Positions 27,354 to 33,811 of a DNA stretch of 64,000 nucleotides are shown piece after piece. This DNA is from JAFAGX01 sp035624215 (lineage in GTDB: Bacteria; Acidobacteriota; Terriglobia; Terriglobales; Acidobacteriaceae): contig DASPRY010000061.1 of the NCBI GenBank assembly GCA_035624215.1, positions 1 through 64,000 of the forward strand. The letters are read 5' to 3'. The position numbers and the translations under genes were made by a program. Below the pieces are notes generated by a model. That model searched no databases and had not been told where the DNA came from. It saw only the letters and a program-made list of their open reading frames with translations. Each line of letters opens with the position of its first letter. The first letter of the stretch is position 1.

Positions 27354-27788
27354 ATGAATCCCTCTTATTTGCGAATATTGTTCATTGCCGGAATATTGCT
27401 CCCCTTGTTTGGGCTCACTCCACCCCAGGCCGCTACCGAGGGAGCAGCTAAACCACGAGCCAAGGTGATCCCACTGCAGTCACAGGAAAGAGCGGTCAGC
27501 CCTATCCTGACTGGTCCTCCAGAGACCGTTACCATGAAGTCGGGATACGTGGTTCTGCCGCCGGGTAAATCAGTGGGCAAACACAGTACAGAGCAGAAAG
27601 AAGAGATTCTGATCGTGCTGGAAGGGCAAGGTGAGATGATTTTCAGCAACGGCTCGAAACTTCCGGTAAAAGCCAACACCGCACTGTATTGCCCGCCGCA
27701 AACGGAACACAATGTCAGCAACACCGGAACAGGCGTTCTGCGCTACGTCTATGTCGTAGCCAATGCCCGGGAAGATACACCACGTTAA
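27354..27788 (+). CDS. Secreted cupin-domain protein
   Basis: A 144-residue protein with a signal peptide (ILFIAGILLPLFGLTPPQA) and one small cupin barrel (about 55-138). Motif 1 reads SGYVVLPPGKSVGKHSTEQKEEILIVLEGQG and motif 2 PVKANTALYCPPQTEHNVSNTG. The His in VGKHSTEQKEE, a Glu and the late His could bind one metal ion. Substrate and function are unknown. It is divergent from the amine oxidase gene 54 bp away. Its stop codon overlaps, tail to tail, the stop of a small gene on the other strand. Confidence 0.8.
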   Translation: MNPSYLRILFIAGILLPLFGLTPPQAATEGAAKPRAKVIPLQSQERAVSPILTGPPETVTMKSGYVVLPPGKSVGKHSTEQKEEILIVLEGQGEMIFSNGSKLPVKANTALYCPPQTEHNVSNTGTGVLRYVYVVANAREDTPR

Positions 27789-27928
27789 TGAGTGTGCGGA
27801 TGGTCGTGCGTGTCCATCCTATGCTTCAGATCCTGAACTTCTTTCTGCAGTCGCTTGATCTGTTCTTCAAGACCCTTAATCCGCTGATCGTAGTCGGGAT
27901 GTTGGTGGCTGGGCTTCGGTTCGGCCAT
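27785..27928 (-). CDS. Small His-rich coiled-coil protein, 47 residues
   Basis: A short gene with a very good ribosome site (AAGGAGG, 5 bp before the ATG at 27928). The 47-residue product has a Pro/His-rich head (MAEPKPSHQHPDYD), a heptad-rich helix (IKGLEEQIKRLQKEVQDL) and a His-rich tail (DTHDHPHTH). The helix recalls SlyX-like small coiled coils. The histidines at both ends might bind a metal ion. The TAA shares bases with the stop of the cupin gene on the other strand. No function is known. Confidence 0.7.
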   Translation of the reverse strand: MAEPKPSHQHPDYDQRIKGLEEQIKRLQKEVQDLKHRMDTHDHPHTH

Positions 27929-28082
27929 ATTGCCTCCTTAACTAGGACTGATGGTAATACAGCTGGTTTTAGATACCAATTCTGCCGCGGCCTGGGCGAC
28001 GCACCTGGAGCGGTGATCTGCGGCATTGCAGGTCCTGGTGACCGGGTTGAGAATAAACTGGGAGTTCGAGCCGGAGGTTCTC

Positions 28083-28664
28083 ATGGTAATTGCATCCGAT
28101 TTGAGAGCAGGGATGGTGCTCCGCATTGAAGGGGAGATTTACAAGGTCCTTGAAGTGGAATCAAAGGCGGGCGCTGCAAAGATGGGGGGAGTGGTCAAAA
28201 CCAAGCTCAGCAACCTGAGAAGCGGCCGGCTGTGGGAGCCTCATTTTCGCCCCCAGGAGCGGCTGGAAGACGTGGAACTCGAACGCCACATGATGGAGTT
28301 TCTGTTTGCGGAAGGCGAGAGCTGTACCTTTATGAACCCCGACACCTACGAGCAAATTGAGATCCCCGGCGCCGTGCTGGGTCTTGCGCAGAAGTTTCTT
28401 CAGTCCGGCATGGAACTGCCGGTAGAATTCTTCAATGGTGAACCCATCAGCGTAGTTTTCCCCGATATTGCCGAGGCCCGTATACTCAGCACCGCGCCAC
28501 CATCGCACTCGCAGCAGGACAGCGCGTGGAAGGAAGCCGTTCTGGAGAATAACATCTCGATCCGCGTTCCGCTGTTCATTGACCAGGGTGAACTTGTGCG
28601 GGTTGAGGTGAAGACAGGCCGCTATCTGGAACGCGCACGCAATGAACATAAACGTCCTGCGTAA
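28083..28664 (+). CDS. efp: Elongation factor P (possibly EF-P-like paralogue)
   Basis: A 193-residue protein from ATG 28083; the longer frame from 28026 is not conserved. EF-P enters the ribosomal E site to help polyproline synthesis. Domain I has MVIASDLRAGMVLRIEGEIYKVLEV and a tip loop ESKAGAAKMGGVVKTKL, in which Lys33 is at the modified-Lys position. Domain II (YEQIEIPGAVLG) and the shortened domain III (SIRVPLFIDQGELVRVEVKTGRYLER) follow. The tip sequence AAKMGG differs from the usual GKG loop, so this may be a divergent paralogue. No EpmA/EarP-type modifying enzyme is adjacent. Confidence 0.85.
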   Translation: MVIASDLRAGMVLRIEGEIYKVLEVESKAGAAKMGGVVKTKLSNLRSGRLWEPHFRPQERLEDVELERHMMEFLFAEGESCTFMNPDTYEQIEIPGAVLGLAQKFLQSGMELPVEFFNGEPISVVFPDIAEARILSTAPPSHSQQDSAWKEAVLENNISIRVPLFIDQGELVRVEVKTGRYLERARNEHKRPA

Positions 28665-28712
28665 GATGCTTGCTCAGATACCTTCGGTCAAGTGTATGGT
28701 CGCCTATACTGC

Positions 28713-28746
28713 TTGACTTCGCCTTATATTCGCCTACAATGTAGGC
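28713..28746 (+). promoter_or_regulatory. lexA promoter with overlapping LexA-type palindrome
   Basis: TTGACT (28713-28718), a 16-bp spacer and TACAAT (28735-28740) form a promoter whose start would be at about 28747, the A of the lexA ATG. The perfect palindrome GCCTACAATGTAGGC (28732-28746) covers the -10 box and touches the ATG. Two further CGCCT-led half-sites occur at 28701 and 28720. This fits LexA autorepression. Confidence 0.7.
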
Positions 28747-29367
28747 ATGGCGATCACCAGACGACAGCGGGAACTTTATGACTTCATCTCGGAGTTTGTG
28801 CAGAAGAAAGGTTATTCCCCGTCCTACGACGAAATCCGCGTCGGCATGGAATTAAATTCGCTGGCGACGGTGCACAAGCACATCACTAACCTGGAAAAAA
28901 AGGGATTGCTCAAGCGCGATTACAACCGCAGCCGCTCGATTGACCTGCTGCCACCCAAGGGCCGATTGAAGCAAGCCATGAGCGTGAATACGACTATGGT
29001 CTTGCCGCTACTGGGGCGCATCGCCGCCGGCCAGCCGATTGAGGCAGTGGAGAACCCGGAGACAATCTCACTTGCAGATTTCGTGCGCTCCAAAGAAGTT
29101 TTTGTGCTCGAAGTGCGCGGCGATTCCATGCAGGACGAGCACATCCTGAGCGGCGACTACGTGCTGGTGGAAAAGGCCAAGACTGCCCACAACGGCGATA
29201 TTGTGGTTGCCCTGGTTGATGGATCGGACGCGACGCTGAAACGCTTCTATCGCGAAGGCGACAATATCCGCCTGCAACCATCAAATGTGAACATGCAGCC
29301 CATCATCGTGCCCGCTGCAGCCGTGCAGTTGCAAGGCCGCGTCATTGGCGTGCTGCGAAAATATTGA
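28747..29367 (+). CDS. lexA: LexA repressor
   Basis: The SOS response repressor, 206 residues. A winged-helix DNA-binding domain (1-70; YDFISEFVQKKGYSPSYDEI, NSLATVHKHITNLEKKGLL) is followed by the S24 self-cleaving domain. The scissile bond is Ala94-Gly95 in RIAAGQP; the catalytic dyad is Ser127 (RGDSMQD) and Lys165 (ATLKRFY). RecA-stimulated autocleavage would release its targets. The palindrome in its own promoter suggests autoregulation. There is no Shine-Dalgarno and the predicted transcript begins at the ATG. No other SOS gene is adjacent. Confidence 0.96.
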   Translation: MAITRRQRELYDFISEFVQKKGYSPSYDEIRVGMELNSLATVHKHITNLEKKGLLKRDYNRSRSIDLLPPKGRLKQAMSVNTTMVLPLLGRIAAGQPIEAVENPETISLADFVRSKEVFVLEVRGDSMQDEHILSGDYVLVEKAKTAHNGDIVVALVDGSDATLKRFYREGDNIRLQPSNVNMQPIIVPAAAVQLQGRVIGVLRKY

Positions 29368-29384
29368 TCTTGCGGGTAGTGGGT

Positions 29385-29467
29385 AAGTCTGGCAAGGAAG
29401 CGAGCCAGACGCGCGGCTCGCCCAGATCCCTCGCGGCGCAAAGGCGGCTTGCTCGGGATGACAAATC
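29385..29467. repeat. Dispersed intergenic repeat copy
   Basis: Noncoding DNA between lexA and the DinB gene, ending in CTCGGGATGACAAATC, the same end as the element at 13612-13707. It also contains a short inverted pair, GCGAGCC/GGCTCGC (29400-29420). Confidence 0.45.
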
Positions 29468-29501
29468 AACCTGAACCTTCACTTTTGCAGGGGAGCGTGT
29501 C

Positions 29502-30080
29502 ATGCCGCATCTTGCTGCTGTGCCGGGTCCTGACCTTTGCCGGGAGATGTTGCAGGCTTATGCGGTCAACGATGCACTGAACCAGTTCGTGCTGGAACAT
29601 CTCGATTCCCGTGCCTGGCGGGCAAGACCCTTGGGACACTCAGGGCGCAACATCGCAGCCATCTTTGCCCACGTCCACAATGTCCGCCGCAAGTGGCTGA
29701 GGCTCTCCGCCCCGCATCTCAAGCTGCCGGCGCAGCTTGACCGCAACCACTGTACCCAGAAACAGGCCCGGACGGTTTTGGCCGAGAGCGCCGCGCGCTG
29801 CTCTGAGATGCTGGCAGAGGCTCTGAACGCTCCCCAAGGCCGCGTCGAGACTTTTCTCCGTGACGGCTGGGCCCGGCCGTGGCATCCCGGCGCGGCCATG
29901 TTCGCTTACATGATCACGCATGATGCTCACCACCGGGGGCAAGTCTGCATGCTGGCACATCAACTCGGCTTTCCATTGCCCATAGCAGTCATGTCCGGAA
30001 TGTGGAATTGGGAAAAGCTCTCGAAGCAGTGTGGTTTCGAGCTGGCAAGTGGTTCGAAAACGAAATCTCGGACACGCTGA
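29502..30080 (+). CDS. DinB-family metal-binding protein
   Basis: A 192-residue four-helix-bundle protein of the DinB/YfiT superfamily. Helix 1 includes LQAYAVNDALNQFVLEHLD. The likely metal ligands are the His in IAAIFAHVHNVRRKWL and the His pair in MITHDAHHRGQVCML, the usual triad of the fold. Family members are often thiol-dependent transferases or are of unknown role; nothing here sets the substrate. Despite the name it is unrelated to DNA polymerase IV. It follows lexA by 134 bp, separated by a repeat, and ends against a terminator shared with trxA. Confidence 0.82.
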   Translation: MPHLAAVPGPDLCREMLQAYAVNDALNQFVLEHLDSRAWRARPLGHSGRNIAAIFAHVHNVRRKWLRLSAPHLKLPAQLDRNHCTQKQARTVLAESAARCSEMLAEALNAPQGRVETFLRDGWARPWHPGAAMFAYMITHDAHHRGQVCMLAHQLGFPLPIAVMSGMWNWEKLSKQCGFELASGSKTKSRTR

Positions 30081-30092
30081 ACAGATCGCCTC

Positions 30093-30121
30093 AAAAAAAC
30101 GCCCGGACTTAATCCGGGTGT
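30093..30121 (-). terminator. Intrinsic terminator of trxA
   Basis: Read on the minus strand: ACACCCGGA, a TTAAG loop, TCCGGGCGT, then a run of seven T (30099-30093). It lies 23 bp after the trxA stop and between convergent genes. Confidence 0.85.
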
Positions 30122-30143
30122 TTAGCTTCCGTGAAACCGTCGA

Positions 30144-30476
30144 TCAGCCGATGTGTTTGTCCAAGGCTTTTTGAATGGTCTCTTTTGGTACGTAGCCGAC
30201 GATCTGTTCCTTGACCTGCCCACCCTTGAATACCAGCAGTGTGGGGATGCCACGCACGCCGTACCGCATCGGCGTGGCGCTGTTGCGGTCAACATCCATC
30301 TTTCCAACCTTCACTTTGCCCTGATACTGCTGCGCGAGTTCATCGACAATCGGCGCGATAGCACGGCAGGGGCCGCACCATGTCGCCCAAAAATCCAGCA
30401 GGACCGGAGTTTCAGATTTCAGCACATCCTGATCGAAATTCGAGTCCGTTACTTCAATAATTCCGTTACCGCCCAT
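30144..30476 (-). CDS. trxA: Thioredoxin
   Basis: A cytoplasmic dithiol reductase of 110 residues, the usual length. The active site is WCGPC with Cys34 and Cys37, in the strand-helix VLLDFWATWCGPCRAIAPIV. The cis-Pro loop is GVRGIPTLLVFKGG. It reduces ribonucleotide reductase, peroxiredoxins and other disulfides, and could in principle recycle the Sec-containing peroxiredoxin encoded at 47989. A GGAGG ribosome site lies 5 bp before the ATG and a strong terminator follows, so it is probably transcribed alone. Confidence 0.95.
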   Translation of the reverse strand: MGGNGIIEVTDSNFDQDVLKSETPVLLDFWATWCGPCRAIAPIVDELAQQYQGKVKVGKMDVDRNSATPMRYGVRGIPTLLVFKGGQVKEQIVGYVPKETIQKALDKHIG

Positions 30477-30908
30477 AGGCCCTCCGTTGGCTCATCCACC
30501 CGGCGTACCCGCCGGGCGCAATCTTATTAATGCCAGTGAATTTTAGCACCATTATTTGATGCAGCGCAGTGTGGAAGGTCGCAAGGCAGCGGGCGGTGGC
30601 CGGTCGTAGTGATGAGGAGTTGGCCACCGGCTCTAAGACTCGGCACTAACTGCTGACATCTGATCACTAAAAACAAAAGCGCCCTGAACTTCGCAGCTCA
30701 GGACGCCCGGCAGCCCTCCCCCAGAACTGCCAAACCACGATCCAATGGTAGCTGCGGGCCTAGTGGGCGTAAACGTCACTTTCGTAATCGGCGAAATCGG
30801 CAAGTAATCCTTCGAAAGTAGTGAACCGACACCGACCTTAGTGATAGCTGAGCGGAACAAACAGCGTAATCCCTGCTTCAGTTTCGTTGTTATACACTGC
30901 CGACAAGT
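30477..30908. other. Gap upstream of the peptide-maturation operon
   Basis: About 430 bp without a convincing gene. It holds a well-formed terminator on the minus strand (30669-30706) that no annotated gene needs, so a short minus-strand transcript may start in 30707-30908. One minus-strand frame (30914 to 30633) includes GSWFGSSGGGLPG but runs through the terminator and has no ribosome site. The plus-strand promoter of the downstream operon should also lie here. Confidence 0.4.
30669..30706 (-). terminator. Orphan intrinsic terminator
   Basis: On the minus strand, GCGTCCTGA and TCAGGGCGC form a 9-bp stem with one G-T pair and a GCTGCGAAGT loop, followed by TTTTGTTTTT. No minus-strand gene lies directly upstream, so it suggests a small RNA or short peptide transcript. 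Confidence 0.6.
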
Positions 30909-31523
30909 ATGCATGTGGCGAGCTGGGTTGCGAGTCCAGCAACGGTAGAGAATGACGGGAAGGGAGACTCGCGACTTTCTGTCGAAACTTCATCATCCCA
31001 GCACGACACCGCCGGAAATCTTAGGGACTCCGCGCAACACAAACTTAAGTTGGCCCTAACGCTTTTGCGGTCGGCGGGCACGATCCGGATCCGGGCATTC
31101 GGAACCAGCATGCTTCCTACAATTTGGCCGGGAGATGTCCTTGTGATCGAGGGCAGTTCCCTGGACCGGCTCACTGTTGGGAATGTGGTGCTCGTCAGCA
31201 ACCAAGAAGGCGTTCGCATCCATCGGCTAGTAGAGAAAAACGGCGCGCATTGGAGCACGCGCGGTGACGCGATGCCGCAGAATGACCCTCCTCTCAACGG
31301 CGCTGAGATTTTGGGCAGGGTATTGCAGGTTGAGAGGGGCAAACGCATTCTGACCTTGGCAGGAAACGTCCGGCAGTCAAGCCGTGTCCTGGCATGGCTG
31401 CTGCGCCATTCGCGAGCATGCCGCGGAATTGCGTTGCTGGCTCATTCAGCCTGCAGTAATCGCGGTTTGAATGCCAGCTTCCCCGATGCAGTGGAGCGGA
31501 AAGATTTCCGCGCAACGCTATGA
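30909..31523 (+). CDS. S26-family (SipW-like) signal peptidase-like protein
   Basis: A 204-residue protein with a peptidase S24/S26 core. The nucleophile motif is GTSMLPTIWPGDVLVI with Ser67. The second motif, VRIHRLVEKNG, has His where bacterial type I enzymes have Lys, as in SipW and ER-type Ser-His peptidases. RGDAMPQND matches the GD-N box. The first 45 residues are polar and variable, so the true start may be later. No clear membrane anchor is visible. Its stop overlaps the next start (ATGA). As the first gene of a coupled operon with HprK-like, PqqD and radical SAM proteins, it may cut a leader from a modified peptide. Confidence 0.78.
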   Translation: MHVASWVASPATVENDGKGDSRLSVETSSSQHDTAGNLRDSAQHKLKLALTLLRSAGTIRIRAFGTSMLPTIWPGDVLVIEGSSLDRLTVGNVVLVSNQEGVRIHRLVEKNGAHWSTRGDAMPQNDPPLNGAEILGRVLQVERGKRILTLAGNVRQSSRVLAWLLRHSRACRGIALLAHSACSNRGLNASFPDAVERKDFRATL

Positions 31524-32341
31524 GGGCACAAAACGTTACCCCGGCTGCAATTGATCCGGTGACAATCGAAATCGGCGGAACTGCGATTAGCCTACAGACT
31601 CACAATCCTCAATTCTGCCGATTGCTGCTTGATCGTTATGCTGGTTTTGTGGCGGATTCCCGGCCCCCGCGGCTGCGACTCGACGTGGAACTGACTGATG
31701 CCGCACATTCCGCCGATCCAGATCAGGACTTGCAAGTCGCCGTGCAAGGTCGGGATTGGTTCATGCAACGCGGCGACTTTCACGCCCGCTGGAATCCTGC
31801 AACCGGAAGAGGTTTCGTTCATCAGCCTGCGAGCCCATATGCCATAGATTCCGTCCTACGAATCATCCACAGTCTGATCCTCGTCGGGCGAGGAGGCTTC
31901 CTGCTGCACGCGGCGAGCGCCATTCGCCGCGGCCACGCGTTCCTGTTCGCCGGCGTTTCCGGAGCCGGCAAAACTACGATTTCGCGCTTAGCTCCGCCTG
32001 ATGCCAGTTTGCTCACGGATGAAATCTCCTATGTCATTCGGAAGAACGGTAAGTATTTCGCTTGCGGCACACCCTTCAGTGGAGAACTGGGGCGCTCCGG
32101 CGAAAATGTCTCCGCCCCGATTAAGACAATGTTTCTGTTGAACCAGGGGCCGGAGAATCGGATAGAAACAGTCAGCGAAATTGACAAAATCCGTTCACTC
32201 CTGCGGAACATTTTGTTTTTCGCGGCTGATCCGCAACTGGTGAATCGGGTGTTTGACTCGGCCTGCGAGTTTGTAAGTAAGGTTCCCGTATGCAGGCTGA
32301 CGTTCTTCCCAGACGAACGAGTGTGGAACATAATAGTTTGA
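31520..32341 (+). CDS. HPr kinase-like P-loop protein
   Basis: A 273-residue protein whose C-terminal half resembles the catalytic domain of HPr kinase/phosphorylase. The P-loop is FAGVSGAGKTT (Lys151), followed by LLTDEISYVIRKNGKYFACGTPFSGEL, in which the Asp-Glu pair is the Walker B-like acid. The N-terminal 110 residues are a degenerate beta domain. Stand-alone proteins of this type occur in lasso-peptide and other RiPP clusters, where some phosphorylate the peptide. Here it lies between the S26 protein and PqqD with 4-base and longer overlaps, so that setting is likely. There is no HPr or PTS gene nearby. Confidence 0.8.
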   Translation: MRAQNVTPAAIDPVTIEIGGTAISLQTHNPQFCRLLLDRYAGFVADSRPPRLRLDVELTDAAHSADPDQDLQVAVQGRDWFMQRGDFHARWNPATGRGFVHQPASPYAIDSVLRIIHSLILVGRGGFLLHAASAIRRGHAFLFAGVSGAGKTTISRLAPPDASLLTDEISYVIRKNGKYFACGTPFSGELGRSGENVSAPIKTMFLLNQGPENRIETVSEIDKIRSLLRNILFFAADPQLVNRVFDSACEFVSKVPVCRLTFFPDERVWNIIV

Positions 32342-32673
32342 ACGCGGGGTTCGCCATTCGGGACAAATACATTGCGCGGAGTTCGGCCATCGCAGCACGC
32401 CTGGTGGGCGGCGAAATGATGATCATGTCAGTTGCCGACTCCACTTTTTTTACTCTGAATGAGGCAGGTACCGCGATTTGGCAGGCCGCAGACGGTCAGA
32501 CGCCACTATCGGAGATCGTATCTGCCAAAATTTTGGCTGAGTTCGAGGTCATCCCCAGCGAGGCCCAGCGGGATACCGAACAGTTTGTGACAGAACTGGC
32601 GCAGCACGGCATTCTCCGCATCTCAGATCACCCTATCGCTGACGCTTCTCCGCTGCCGGCGCGAACCGCATGA
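32290..32673 (+). CDS. PqqD-family peptide chaperone
   Basis: Up to 127 residues. The PqqD winged-helix fold is seen in ARLVGGEMMIMSVADSTFFTLNEAGTAIWQAADGQTPLSEIV, with the conserved LNxxGxxIW and a C-terminal helix (AQRDTEQFVTELAQHGIL). PqqD proteins bind a leader peptide and present it to a radical SAM enzyme. ATG 32290 overlaps the kinase gene by 52 bp; a TTG at 32338 would give a 4-base TTGA overlap and is a sound alternative start. The stop overlaps the radical SAM start (ATGA). Confidence 0.85.
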   Translation: MQADVLPRRTSVEHNSLNAGFAIRDKYIARSSAIAARLVGGEMMIMSVADSTFFTLNEAGTAIWQAADGQTPLSEIVSAKILAEFEVIPSEAQRDTEQFVTELAQHGILRISDHPIADASPLPARTA

Positions 32674-33758
32674 GCCTTCTGTTCGAGATGAACCAGAAGG
32701 CGCTGGCACTAGGCATTCCCCTCAGTGTGCATCTTGATGTCACCTATCGTTGCAATGAGCGTTGCGTTCATTGCTACCTCGATCACGACGACCACGGTGA
32801 GATGACTACGCCTGAGATTAGAGACCTGCTTGGCCAGCTTGCAGACGCCGGGGTCTTCTTTCTTACCCTGAGTGGCGGCGAGATTTTTATGCGCCGCGAT
32901 TTTTTTGAAATTGTGGAGCACGCGCGCCGCCTGCTCTTTAACGTAAAAGTGAAAACGAACGGCGTAATGATCCGCGAACTGGAGGCGACGCGGTTGCGGG
33001 AGTTGGGAGTCGAGCAGATACAGATCAGCGTGTACTCTCATCGCGCAGAGCTGCATGATGCAATCACCAAGCTCCCCGGATCGCTTAAGCGAACCTTGGA
33101 CGCGATCCGCTTTTTAAAGTCGCAAGGCTTAAAAGTAGTGATTGCCAACGTGCTCATGGCCGGCAACTTCGCAGATCAGGCGAACGTGATGCAATTGGCC
33201 CGCGATTTGGGAGTTGGCTACACGCTCGATCCGACCATCACTCCGAAGATTGACGGGGACACCTCAATTCTCAACCTACGGGTTGGTGGATCTGACCTTA
33301 AGCAGATCTTTCACGAGCGAGCGCTGGTGGGAGATGTCGAAGAGTTCTGCGCCCCGCCCCCGCCCCCGGGCGACGATATTCTGGATGGATATCCTTGCAG
33401 CGCGGGGCACACTGCTTGCTACATCTCTCCTTATGGAGATGTTTTTCCGTGCGTGCAGTTCCCCTTGCCGTGCGGAAATGTTCGAAAAGAAAAGTTTCTG
33501 GATATCTGGGGCGATTCGAGACAACTCAGAGAAGTTCGGTCGATCCGCGCCCGCGAGCTTCCTGTTTGTTCCTCCTGTGCTCACGTGGGAACGTGCACGC
33601 GCTGCCCAGGGTTGGCGTACATGGAAGGCAATATGCGGGGACCATCGAGCGCCGATTGCGAGAAGTCGTTTCAAAGGACGGGAGTTGCCACGGCAAATAT
33701 GATGCGCGCTCAGACGGGACGAGTCACACCCTTGGTTCAGATCCAGCCGGTTTGTTAA
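32670..33758 (+). CDS. Radical SAM/SPASM peptide-modifying enzyme
   Basis: A 362-residue radical SAM enzyme. The [4Fe-4S]-SAM motif is Cys28-x3-Cys32-x2-Cys35 (CNERCVHC); GGE (LTLSGGEIF) is the SAM-binding motif. The C-terminal SPASM domain (about 240-345) has at least eight Cys, in CSAGHTACYISPYGDVFPCVQFP and CSSCAHVGTCTRCPG, enough for two auxiliary clusters. This layout is that of PqqE and RiPP maturases that make C-C or thioether links. A proline run (APPPPPG) sits before SPASM. With PqqD directly upstream it most likely modifies a ribosomal peptide, but no precursor gene is evident. Confidence 0.88.
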   Translation: MSLLFEMNQKALALGIPLSVHLDVTYRCNERCVHCYLDHDDHGEMTTPEIRDLLGQLADAGVFFLTLSGGEIFMRRDFFEIVEHARRLLFNVKVKTNGVMIRELEATRLRELGVEQIQISVYSHRAELHDAITKLPGSLKRTLDAIRFLKSQGLKVVIANVLMAGNFADQANVMQLARDLGVGYTLDPTITPKIDGDTSILNLRVGGSDLKQIFHERALVGDVEEFCAPPPPPGDDILDGYPCSAGHTACYISPYGDVFPCVQFPLPCGNVRKEKFLDIWGDSRQLREVRSIRARELPVCSSCAHVGTCTRCPGLAYMEGNMRGPSSADCEKSFQRTGVATANMMRAQTGRVTPLVQIQPVC

Positions 33759-33811
33759 CCTAGGCCGTTTTCTGCTACGCTGCCTTTTCTTCCATGAGGG
33801 TAAATCCACTA

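Noticed and set aside
30633..30914. Minus-strand 93-codon frame as a RiPP precursor
   Set aside because: It reads through a terminator and lacks a ribosome site; kept only as a weak lead within the orphan-terminator finding.
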